Source: MTP4 sp052056915
GTDB lineage: Archaea > Halobacteriota > Methanosarcinia > Methanosarcinales > Methanosarcinaceae
NCBI RefSeq assembly: GCF_052056915.1
Contig: NZ_CP195119.1
Span: 3,968,001 to 4,032,000 of the forward strand
Direction of reading: 5' to 3'
DNA length: 64,000 bases
Below, piece by piece: positions 26,996-34,388 of the stretch. Position numbers and translations under genes: made by a program. The notes under the pieces were generated by a model. It made no database searches, was not told the origin of the DNA, and saw only the letters and a list, made by a program, of their open reading frames with translations. Positions within the stretch are counted from its first letter, which is position 1. Every line of letters begins with the position of its first letter.

Positions 26996-28168
26996 TTAAA
27001 TAGAATTTACGACTTCAAGATCCACAAATTCTTTGTTAAATTCTAACGCTAAATCCAATGTCTGTCCGCATAACAAAAGTATTCTTCTTGTGTTCCCATG
27101 CCCCAATCTGAAAATTTCATTTATGGAGTCTTCTGTAAAAGGAGTTAGAGATTCATTCACATTCGCTCTTTTTGTATTAAGATAGGAAGATACCAATTTT
27201 TTTGCTGTTTCAGGAGTAAGCGGCTTTAAATTTGCTTCTCTTGCAATTCTTTCTGAAAAAGCATGGTATTCAGAAATTAAGGACTGCCATATTTCTGGAG
27301 TGCAAGCTATTATAGTTGACAATCCTTCTGGATTCAAATCAATCAGATGTCTTAGTTCATTCAACACTTTTTGTTTTTTTACAATTTGCAATGTGTCTAC
27401 GTACTCAAACTCATCTAATAAAAGAATCAAAGTAGAATAATTCAGATTAATTAATGTTTTTTTAAGCGCTATAAATGCTCTAATCGCATTTTTTTCATCT
27501 AAAGCTTTATTTAAGCCAATTTCACGCCTTTTTATATAATCAACGCCTTCTCCACAAATCCATTCCCAGGAATCAACCGAATTTTCTTCATATGCGAGAT
27601 TTAGAAATGCTTTACTGAAATCCATAAAGTTAACGATATTGTCCAATTTAAGGATAGCAGTCGGTACAATATCAGAAAGAAGAATAGTTCCATCGCAAAT
27701 CATTTCCCAAGATTTTTCAGGAACGACCTTCTCATCAATTAACCCCTCTTTTGACATTTGACAAGCAACTAACCCTAAAAATTCTTCTGCTCTCTTTTTT
27801 ATGAAATCATATCCCAAATCGTAAATAAGTTCTCGATAAATATCTAAAAAATCACCCCCTGATTTGGAAATATGGACAGCACATGCCTTTGAGCCATCAA
27901 TATTAATAAATTTTTTATTTATGTTGTATTTAATATACCTCAATGTATGACTTTTTCCGTTTCCATAAGTTCCAGTTATGATTAAATGGTTTGATTTCTT
28001 ATTCATTACACTTGTAGATAGAACAATATTTATTGAGTTTATTACTTCTTCTTGTCCGACATAAATCTCAGGGTCCTCATCTGGAACTCCCGAATAAGGG
28101 AAGGGATTCCCACAAAGACCAAACTTAGTATAATCTCTTGATTTCAAATTCAGCATTGATACGCTCAT
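26996..28168 (-). CDS. AAA+ (ORC/CDC6-like) ATPase
   Basis: With the start placed at ATG 28168 the protein has 390 residues. An open frame continues upstream to 28243, but those 25 residues overlap the preceding gene and add a hydrophobic stretch not seen in the related ATPase at 22595-25951. A ggggttgg site precedes 28168. It has the same lead-in (FGLCGNPFPYSG), Walker A GTYGNGKS, Walker B LILLLDEFEY, a sensor segment TIIACTPEIW and a lid GHGNTRRIL as the larger ATPase, but stops after the AAA+ domain. It is probably a switch or loader ATPase working with the winged-helix protein encoded just upstream. Confidence 0.7.
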   Translation of the reverse strand: MSVSMLNLKSRDYTKFGLCGNPFPYSGVPDEDPEIYVGQEEVINSINIVLSTSVMNKKSNHLIITGTYGNGKSHTLRYIKYNINKKFINIDGSKACAVHISKSGGDFLDIYRELIYDLGYDFIKKRAEEFLGLVACQMSKEGLIDEKVVPEKSWEMICDGTILLSDIVPTAILKLDNIVNFMDFSKAFLNLAYEENSVDSWEWICGEGVDYIKRREIGLNKALDEKNAIRAFIALKKTLINLNYSTLILLLDEFEYVDTLQIVKKQKVLNELRHLIDLNPEGLSTIIACTPEIWQSLISEYHAFSERIAREANLKPLTPETAKKLVSSYLNTKRANVNESLTPFTEDSINEIFRLGHGNTRRILLLCGQTLDLALEFNKEFVDLEVVNSI

Positions 28169-28202
28169 AATCCAACCCCACAAACAAAGAAAAAATTTCC
28201 AT

Positions 28203-29054
28203 TTATAATCTTTTCTGCAGACTGCCCCCGTGACATGCAACATAGTAATACGTTTTTTGATTAATCAATATTCCATCAAGATATTTATCCGATGAAAATT
28301 TTATATTTATTTTTTCGGCTATTTCGGAAATACACTTATTTTTAATCTTTTTATTTGTTTTTTTAGCACTTGTCGTAAAAGGTGCCCCACTTAATTCCAT
28401 TACGCCAATGTTGGAAAGATACATTTTTTCAAATAATGCATCAAAAAGACTTCTTTTTATGTTTAAACGTTGACAGACTATTTCTCTGATCTTTGGAATT
28501 TCAACGTATCGCTTAAACATTGAAATCCCAATTCGGACATTAAGTTCATTGTAAACATCCATAAAAGCACGAAGCATATCTCCATCGCAGGAAGAAGGGA
28601 CAGGATAATATTGTCCTGTAAATACATTTCTCTGAATAGACTCTATTCTCTCCCCCCAATCGCATAATACATCCACTGAAACTTTATTGAAATGGATATC
28701 TGAGTCTAATAAATATTCAAGAATTTCATCTGATGTTGCCGGTTCGATCGTTTCCAATGCACTATAAAATACCTTATAAAAAGAATATGACTTCAACAAT
28801 TCGTGAATGTCGTCCCATTTATCCTGCTTAATGCTATTGAGTAGCCTTTCACAATTATCCGTGGGTTCATACACATCATTATTGATGAGCAGTAACTTGA
28901 TTTGAACCATTTCTTTTAGAATCTCATCAGCTCTTTTCGTACTGATATTTAGCAAAGAACTCAATGACGATTTATCCATTTTTTGTTCAATTTGTACTAT
29001 GTGAGCCGTTTCAACAACTCTGCTTAGAGTTACAGGTCTCATTGATTTTCTCAA
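28203..29054 (-). CDS. winged-helix protein paired with the smaller ATPase
   Basis: The 283-residue protein starts at TTG 29054, which overlaps the TGA stop of the TGT-like gene (TTGA); gaggggg six bases upstream favours this over the ATG at 29042. Residues about 20-75 (MDKSSLSSLLNISTKRADEI) are a clear winged-helix module and two or three similar modules may follow (TIEPATSDEILEYLL, then REIVCQRLNIKRSLFDALF). No catalytic motif is seen. Gene order TGT, winged helix, ATPase suggests it connects modification or target sensing to the ATPase. The family is unknown to me. Confidence 0.6.
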   Translation of the reverse strand: MRKSMRPVTLSRVVETAHIVQIEQKMDKSSLSSLLNISTKRADEILKEMVQIKLLLINNDVYEPTDNCERLLNSIKQDKWDDIHELLKSYSFYKVFYSALETIEPATSDEILEYLLDSDIHFNKVSVDVLCDWGERIESIQRNVFTGQYYPVPSSCDGDMLRAFMDVYNELNVRIGISMFKRYVEIPKIREIVCQRLNIKRSLFDALFEKMYLSNIGVMELSGAPFTTSAKKTNKKIKNKCISEIAEKINIKFSSDKYLDGILINQKTYYYVACHGGSLQKRL

Positions 29055-30082
29055 GCAAACCCCCTCATTCTTGTTTTGGCATATTTGTATGCGTTTTTGA
29101 TTAAAGGATTGTACTCAAATCGCTTTTCAAGATAAGGTTCTAGATTTCCTTCCATAATACCTAATTTCAGCCTTCTTAACTCATAAGTAATGGTCCAGAG
29201 ATTATGAAGCGCAATTAATTTTCTCTGAGACCTAACGTCATCGAAAGAATTTTTACTACAAACAGGGCACACACAAGGGAGCATACTCACTCCTTGCATT
29301 TCCTTAAATTTGATAGACCCCTTTTCAGGCATATAATAAATGCGATTTGAGCCTGCAGTTAAAAAAGAAGATGAATCGAAACTATCAACCCCCAGGTAAG
29401 TGAGTAGAGGTATTATCGAAGGTCCTCCTAACCCAAAAACATGCAGTTGTTTTTCTCCAACATGCTTGCGAACAGCTAAAACCGTATCTACTAATTGTCG
29501 AAAATTACTTCTTTTTGCAACCAATCCCCCTACTGCAAATCCGTCGAAATCTCCCCTTTTATTGAGATAATCAATGGTATTTAATAGAACTTTTATATTG
29601 TTTCCGTGGATAGCAGCATAAAGTTTCATATCTTCACGCTCTTTATTCTTCAGGCAATTAAGTGCATTTTCCACAGATTTCTTTATATATTCTGCATGCT
29701 GATTTTGAGTTATACTGTCCTCAGGTAAAATTGGAATATCAAGTGTTGATGCTATATTTGTTCCAATATCTTCTTGCACTCTCAAAATTTCAATAGGATT
29801 TATTTCAAAGTTATATACTCGACTCTGTAACCCCCCACTGTCAACAAAGAATAGTCCGTCCATTTTAAAATAATTATGTAATCCTTTTTTTAGCAATCTT
29901 TGATATATTGAGTCATTTTTAATGAAGTGAGCATTTAACATCATAGTTTTCATTTCAGGAATTTCCTTCCAATACTCAGGAGAATTTCCATCATTCCTAG
30001 AACCTGCATTATGCACAGGAAACAATATTGGTGTTTCAAAAACACCATTAGATGTTTCTAACGTTCCCACTCTCGCAAGCAT
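29051..30082 (-). CDS. second TGT-like transglycosylase of the island
   Basis: The 343-residue protein is a single-domain tRNA-guanine transglycosylase homologue: N-terminal FETPILFPVHNAG (15-27), base-binding loop DSGGLQS (81-87), GGLVAKRS (185-192), nucleophile motif SFDSSS (D236), and the zinc site C270, C272, C275, H293. All landmark residues are there. It is closer to ordinary TGT/ArcTGT than the TGT/DUF6884 protein, but lacks the C-terminal PUA and C2-type domains of archaeal tRNA TGT, which argues against a tRNA role. It begins the minus-strand operon and overlaps the next gene. The likely job is 7-deazaguanine exchange in DNA, or a partner subunit to the other TGT, since bacterial-type TGTs act as dimers. 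Confidence 0.78.
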   Translation of the reverse strand: MLARVGTLETSNGVFETPILFPVHNAGSRNDGNSPEYWKEIPEMKTMMLNAHFIKNDSIYQRLLKKGLHNYFKMDGLFFVDSGGLQSRVYNFEINPIEILRVQEDIGTNIASTLDIPILPEDSITQNQHAEYIKKSVENALNCLKNKEREDMKLYAAIHGNNIKVLLNTIDYLNKRGDFDGFAVGGLVAKRSNFRQLVDTVLAVRKHVGEKQLHVFGLGGPSIIPLLTYLGVDSFDSSSFLTAGSNRIYYMPEKGSIKFKEMQGVSMLPCVCPVCSKNSFDDVRSQRKLIALHNLWTITYELRRLKLGIMEGNLEPYLEKRFEYNPLIKNAYKYAKTRMRGFA

Positions 30083-30098
30083 TTTCGTTTTAAACCCC

Positions 30099-30163
30099 CT
30101 ATTTAATAGTCTATTAAATAGCTTGACTACTTATAATCATAAGTACTTTTCCGTACAATACGG
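30099..30163. promoter_or_regulatory. three palindromes in the divergent promoter at the right end of the island
   Basis: Between the TGT-like gene and the divergent winged-helix gene lie ctatttaatag-t-ctattaaatag (30099-30121, perfect, 11-base arms), tacttat-aatc-ataagta (30128-30145, perfect) and ccgta-caa-tacgg (30151-30163, perfect). The first overlaps the probable TATA box of the TGT operon. They are good candidates for operator sites of the small regulator encoded at 30177. Confidence 0.65.
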
Positions 30164-30176
30164 CACTTGGTAAAAG

Positions 30177-30446
30177 ATGGCAGATAGCATTCCAAAACAT
30201 TTGCTTGAGAAAATTTCTATCATATACGCAAAAAAAGGATGTTCTGAATTTAGATTTCAGGAAGTAGTCGATATATTAGGATATAATAACAGATATACAG
30301 GACAAATTATGTCAGAACTTGTTTCATCGGGTTGGATAATAAAAAAAAGAGACGAATCAGATAAAAGAATAAAAATTTACAAAATAAAGGATCCTTCTAC
30401 AATCTTTGAAGAACTAGGAAATGATCTTATTGCTAATAAAGAATAA
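30177..30446 (+). CDS. small winged-helix transcriptional regulator
   Basis: The 89-residue protein is a single winged helix: helices at about 5-18, 22-31 (FRFQEVVDILGY) and the recognition helix 34-47 (RYTGQIMSELVSSG), then the wing (WIIKKRDESDKRIKIYKI). It resembles MarR/ArsR-type or Lrs14-like single-domain archaeal regulators. It is divergent from the TGT-like operon across 94 bases that hold three perfect palindromes, so self-regulation and repression of the island operon are likely. No ligand-binding domain is present. Its gene marks the right end of the A+T-rich island. Confidence 0.65.
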   Translation: MADSIPKHLLEKISIIYAKKGCSEFRFQEVVDILGYNNRYTGQIMSELVSSGWIIKKRDESDKRIKIYKIKDPSTIFEELGNDLIANKE

Positions 30447-31221
30447 AAATGAACTTTATCTTTATGAAAAATTATCAACCCCCTCCACCTCTACTCTCCT
30501 CCACAATGCAAACTGCATGGACTCCACTCCACCGAACGAAACTTCCCCAAAAACAAAGCCAGGCACAACTTAAAACTTCCCGCTTCCACTCCGAGCTGCC
30601 TTTCAATCGGTTTCTACTTCAGACAGTCAGGAGAGCCAGGGGATAGAGTTCGGGTTTTTGGGGGACGGTACTCGGGGAAGTGGGAGAGTAGCCCGCCGGC
30701 GAAATATAATAATACAGTTATATTTCTTGAGGGTAATAACAGGCAGGGTCAGTTCGGGAAGTAAGGGCCAGATCGAGCCAAGGGGAACAATAACTCCGTT
30801 TTTGACGTGCATTTCAGAAGAAATAATCAAAAAACACCCGCTTTTTTCTATATATCCCAACGATGAAAACTGTTGTTCAACAGCCTCACAAAATCCCGTA
30901 CTAAAAATTCACCTTACTTATATCCTCCAAAAAGTTATACGAGAAGTAGCCTTCAATCCCACAAATTCCTTCAATACCGGATACCTCAAGAAAAGCATAT
31001 ATAACCAATCAAATCTATTTTCCACTACCTGATCTGAAAATCAAAAAGGGCATTAATTCAAAACACTTTGAATAATCAACCTGAGGTCAGGGACCGGACA
31101 GTTCACCGCAAATCTTAATAAAGTTTTTCCAGAAGCTGCCCGGAATCTTATACCAGTTAAAAAATTGACTCTTCATATATCCTGATTGGGTAGGATAGGA
31201 TTATACAGGACTGGATGATAA
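30447..31221 (+). other. gap between the island and GAPDH
   Basis: No gene is supported in 775 bases. Open frames on both strands near 30627-31032 have no recognisable family, poor codon use and no ribosome site. The last 120 bases are the GAPDH promoter: cttcatatatcc near 31170 is TATA-like and ggatgataa precedes the ATG. No tRNA or direct repeat marking an integration site was seen. Confidence 0.45.
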
Positions 31222-32229
31222 ATGTCAAAAGCAAAAATTGCAGTTAACGGATACGGTACAATTGGGAAGAGAGTAGCTGATGCTGTCCAGGCACAGGACG
31301 ACATGGAAATCATCGGGGTTGCCAAGACCAGGCCTAACTATGAGGCTGCGGTGGCTGCCCAGCTCGGCTATGATATTTACACCCTTGCTGACAGGGTGGA
31401 GTCTTTTGAAAAGGCGGGGATCCCGGCAGCCGGGACTCTTGATGATATGGTGGAGAAAGCCGACCTGGTCGTGGACTGCACCCCCGGAGGGGTGGGGGAA
31501 AGTAACAAGGCAGTGTACGAAAAGGCAGGCGTCAAAGCTATCTGGCAGGGTGGGGAAGACCATGAACTTACCGGTTTTTCCTTTAATGCCGTCTCCAACT
31601 ATGAAGGGGCTCTCGGGCTCGACTTCGTGAGGGTGGTCTCCTGTAACACCACCGGGCTTTGCAGGGTTATCTACCCGATAGACCGGGAATTCGGGGTAAA
31701 GAAGGCGAGGATCACCCTGGTTAGGAGATCTGCCGACCCCAATGACGCAAAGAAAGGGCCGATCAACGCAATTGTCCCGAACCCCATCAAGCTGCCTTCC
31801 CACCACGGGCCAGACGTAAAAAGTGTGCTTCCGAATATCAACATAAGCACAATGGCCATGAAGATCCCGACAACTCTCATGCACCTGCACACCATAAACC
31901 TGGAACTTGAAAAGGACTGCACGGCTGAGGACGTCAAGGAAGTGCTGGGCACCCAGTCCAGGGTCCGCTTTGTCGGGCAGGGCATTACTTCCACCGCCGA
32001 GATCATTGAAGTTGCAAGGGACCTGAAACGCCCCAGGAACGACATGTGGGAAAACTGTGTCTGGGACGAGTCCATAACCATTGACGATGGGGAACTCTAC
32101 TTCTTCCAGGCAATCCACCAGGAATCCGATGTTGTCCCCGAAAACGTGGACGCAATCCGCGCCATGATGGAACTGGAAAGTGACGGTGCAAAGTCCATTG
32201 CGAAAACGAATAAGGCAATCGGACTCTGA
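31222..32229 (+). CDS. gap: type II glyceraldehyde-3-phosphate dehydrogenase (archaeal)
   Basis: The 335-residue enzyme interconverts glyceraldehyde 3-phosphate and 1,3-bisphosphoglycerate with NAD(P) in cytosolic glycolysis/gluconeogenesis; in methanogens mainly the gluconeogenic direction. Visible features are the Rossmann loop VNGYGTIGKR (8-17), catalytic C141 in SCNTTGLCR, and the archaeal sequence class with VPNPIKLPSHHGPD near 190 (the His residues bind phosphate and substrate in archaeal enzymes). Length and start fit the family. It is monocistronic, with a strong hairpin terminator directly after the stop. Confidence 0.95.
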   Translation: MSKAKIAVNGYGTIGKRVADAVQAQDDMEIIGVAKTRPNYEAAVAAQLGYDIYTLADRVESFEKAGIPAAGTLDDMVEKADLVVDCTPGGVGESNKAVYEKAGVKAIWQGGEDHELTGFSFNAVSNYEGALGLDFVRVVSCNTTGLCRVIYPIDREFGVKKARITLVRRSADPNDAKKGPINAIVPNPIKLPSHHGPDVKSVLPNINISTMAMKIPTTLMHLHTINLELEKDCTAEDVKEVLGTQSRVRFVGQGITSTAEIIEVARDLKRPRNDMWENCVWDESITIDDGELYFFQAIHQESDVVPENVDAIRAMMELESDGAKSIAKTNKAIGL

Positions 32230-32254
32230 GCTCCCTTCCGGGGCTCCTTTTTTT
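32228..32254 (+). terminator. terminator after gap
   Basis: gagctccc-ttcc-ggggctc followed by a run of T (ctttttttt) begins within the gap stop codon; a G+C-rich stem with T-run is typical of a transcription terminator. Confidence 0.7.
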
Positions 32255-32296
32255 GGAGCTCGAAACTCCGAAAACGAAAGGTCCGACCCGGATATT

Positions 32297-32460
32297 TATC
32301 CTAACAGGAATGAATCCTAACAGGAATGAATCCTAACAGGAATGAATCCTAACAGGAATGAATCCTAACAGGAATGAGTCCTGACAGAAATGAATCCTAA
32401 CAGGAATGAATCCCGAAAGAGATGAATCCTGACAGATATTGGCCCTGACAGATATGAATC
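32297..32460. repeat. 16-base minisatellite running into the start of the IMPase-family gene
   Basis: The unit aggaatgaatcctaac is repeated about ten times; early copies are identical and later copies drift (gagtcctgacag, gatattggccctgac). The final copy, gatatgaatcctga, supplies the probable ATG (32454) and first codons of the next gene. Each unit carries atgaatcct, so potential start codons recur in all three frames. Confidence 0.9.
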
Positions 32461-33257
32461 CTGATTTCCATTTTTTAAAACTTTGCAGAGAAGCATTTAA
32501 AGCTGCTTCTGATGCCACTTCTGACCTTGCGGGGACCGAGGCTGCAGGCAAGTATGTCTGCATGGGAGCCGACGGGACCCCCACCACGAAGATCGACATT
32601 GCGGCCGAGGACGCTATCGTGGAGGTGCTGAAAGCCGACGGCAGGTCCATGAGGATACTCAGCGAGGAACTGGGCGAGCTGGTAATAGGGAGGTCCCCGG
32701 AATTTGCCCTTGTCCTGGACCCCCTGGACGGGACGTACAACGCCTCGACCGGGATTCCCTTCTACAACGTTTCGATAGCCGTGGCATCCCCGGACCTTTC
32801 GGATCTAAAGTTCGGGTATGTAAAGAACCTGGCAATTGATGAGGAATACTATGCCGAAGCCGGGAAAGGGGCATACCTGAACGGAAAACCTATCCGGGCT
32901 TCCGGAAACTCCGACCTGAAAAAGTCCTGCATCAGTGTTTACGGCTACCGGCAGAACTCGGAAAAGACCTTTAACCTCTACAGAAACGTCCGGAGGGTTA
33001 GGCTTCTGGGCAGTGTGGCGCTTGAACTCTGTTATGTGGCGTCCGGAAAGCTGGATGCCTTCGTGGATGTCCGGCAGGCCCTACGCCTGACTGATGTGGC
33101 TGCAGGGCAGCTCATTTTGACGGAAGCCGGGGGGCTTGTTACGGACGGATACGGAGAGGATTTAAATCTTCCGGACAATGTTATGAACAGGGTGGATATG
33201 GTCGCTTCCAACGGGCATGTGCATGGGAAACTTTTAAAACTGATTTCAAGGGGATAA
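32454..33257 (+). CDS. inositol monophosphatase-family phosphatase (FBPase/IMPase, possible NADP phosphatase)
   Basis: The protein has 267 residues from ATG 32454; a TTG at 32439 would add five. Metal-site motifs are intact: EELGE (71-75) and DPLDGTYN (89-96), plus LTDVAAGQLILTEAGG near 204-219. Archaeal members hydrolyse inositol phosphates, fructose-1,6-bisphosphate or NADP. The next gene, NAD kinase, starts one base after this stop. In Methanocaldococcus jannaschii the two activities are fused in one protein (MJ0917, NAD kinase/NADP phosphatase), so an NADP phosphatase role here is attractive but inferred. The 5' end lies within a minisatellite and lacks a clear ribosome site. Confidence 0.85.
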   Translation: MNPDFHFLKLCREAFKAASDATSDLAGTEAAGKYVCMGADGTPTTKIDIAAEDAIVEVLKADGRSMRILSEELGELVIGRSPEFALVLDPLDGTYNASTGIPFYNVSIAVASPDLSDLKFGYVKNLAIDEEYYAEAGKGAYLNGKPIRASGNSDLKKSCISVYGYRQNSEKTFNLYRNVRRVRLLGSVALELCYVASGKLDAFVDVRQALRLTDVAAGQLILTEAGGLVTDGYGEDLNLPDNVMNRVDMVASNGHVHGKLLKLISRG

Positions 33258-33258
33258 T

Positions 33259-34083
33259 TTGTCTATCAAAAAAATAGGGGTCGCATCCCGCTGTGACCGG
33301 CCTGAAGTGCTGGGCATGGTCCGGAAAATCCTGGACGGTTTCAGCCAGAAAGTGGAAATACTCGTCTCAACTGCCACTGCGGACGTCCTGGGCATTCCGG
33401 GGGTCCCGGTTGAAGATATGAGAGCCAGGGGAGTGGAACTGCTCATAAGCGTGGGAGGAGACGGGACCGTTCTCCGGAACATTGCCAAAATGAAAGACCC
33501 TTTGCCCGTCCTTGGAATCAATATGGGCACTCTCGGCTTTCTGGTGGACGTTGAACCCGAGGACGCGATTGAAGCTATAGAAGAAGTACTTTACGGTTTT
33601 TCCTATATCGAAAGAATGCGGGTTGACGTCTATCTGAACGGGGAAATTCTCGATACCGCCACCAACGAAGTCGCAATCATGTCCGCAAAGCCCGCAAAGA
33701 TCATCCAGTTCGAGGTCAGCGTGGACGGCTGCCCCCTGGACGAGATGCGGGCGGACGGCGTGGTTTTTGCAACTCCCACCGGTTCCACTGCCTATGCCAT
33801 GAGCGCCGGCGGTCCGATCATAAACCCGAGGGTAAATGCCATCGTTGTCGTGCCTGTGGCTCCTTTTAAGCTTTCCTCAAGGCCCTGGGTCATCCCTTCG
33901 GACAGTGAGTTCACCGTACGCCTTATAGCCTCCAAGGAAGCTGTCGTCGCTATCGACGGGCAGAAGTCCTACAGGATCCGGCCGGAGGATATGGTGAAAC
34001 TGAAAAAGTCGAAGTTTCCGGCACGTTTTGTGAAGGTCTCAGATACCTGCTTTTATGAGCGGGTACAGCGGAAACTGTCCTGA
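33259..34083 (+). CDS. nadK: NAD kinase
   Basis: The 274-residue enzyme phosphorylates NAD to NADP. It has the GGDGT signature (66-70), GTLGFL (about 90-95), a TNEV motif near 134, and ATPTGSTAYAMSAGGPI (about 171-187), all diagnostic for the family. The start is TTG 33259, one base after the upstream stop, with aagggg as ribosome site inside the end of the upstream gene, so translation is coupled. Length fits archaeal NadK (about 275-280). Confidence 0.93.
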   Translation: MSIKKIGVASRCDRPEVLGMVRKILDGFSQKVEILVSTATADVLGIPGVPVEDMRARGVELLISVGGDGTVLRNIAKMKDPLPVLGINMGTLGFLVDVEPEDAIEAIEEVLYGFSYIERMRVDVYLNGEILDTATNEVAIMSAKPAKIIQFEVSVDGCPLDEMRADGVVFATPTGSTAYAMSAGGPIINPRVNAIVVVPVAPFKLSSRPWVIPSDSEFTVRLIASKEAVVAIDGQKSYRIRPEDMVKLKKSKFPARFVKVSDTCFYERVQRKLS

Positions 34084-34388
34084 TAAAAGGCCTTTTTACT
34101 TCCTTTTTACTTCATTTTGATTTCATAATGTACGTTTATGCTGTTAACTGGCTGTAAACGGGTCTTTTTTACTTCCTTTTCACTTCGTAATGTACGTTTA
34201 TGCTGTTGCCGGAAATGACTTTCCCCTTGGGATAACGTTTATATACATGCAGGTTAAGCTATCCTTAATCTTACTAAAATAGTACATTTTTTGCCTTTAA
34301 AAGAATTTTCCAGCCCTGAAAGGTTTCCACTCAAGCATTAGGGCGATAGCAGGGGCAAATTGCGATCTATCATTAAAATTAATTAAAT
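34084..34388 (+). promoter_or_regulatory. upstream region of aksA with a direct repeat
   Basis: Two copies of an acttcctttt...taatgtacgtttatgctgtt segment lie at about 34096-34145 and 34167-34207. A TATA-like tttatataca near 34229 and A+T-rich DNA follow. The repeats could be regulatory sites or chance duplication. Confidence 0.45.

Noticed and set aside
30627..31032. Open frames on both strands between the island and GAPDH
   Set aside because: Low-complexity and basic sequence, no family pattern, no ribosome site, and the two frames oppose each other.
8461..31221. Integration at a tRNA gene with flanking direct repeats
   Set aside because: No tRNA gene, integrase or matching direct repeats were found at either limit of the A+T-rich island.
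31225..32118. Long minus-strand frame opposite GAPDH
   Set aside because: GAPDH is certain on the + strand; the opposite frame has no recognisable motif or ribosome site.
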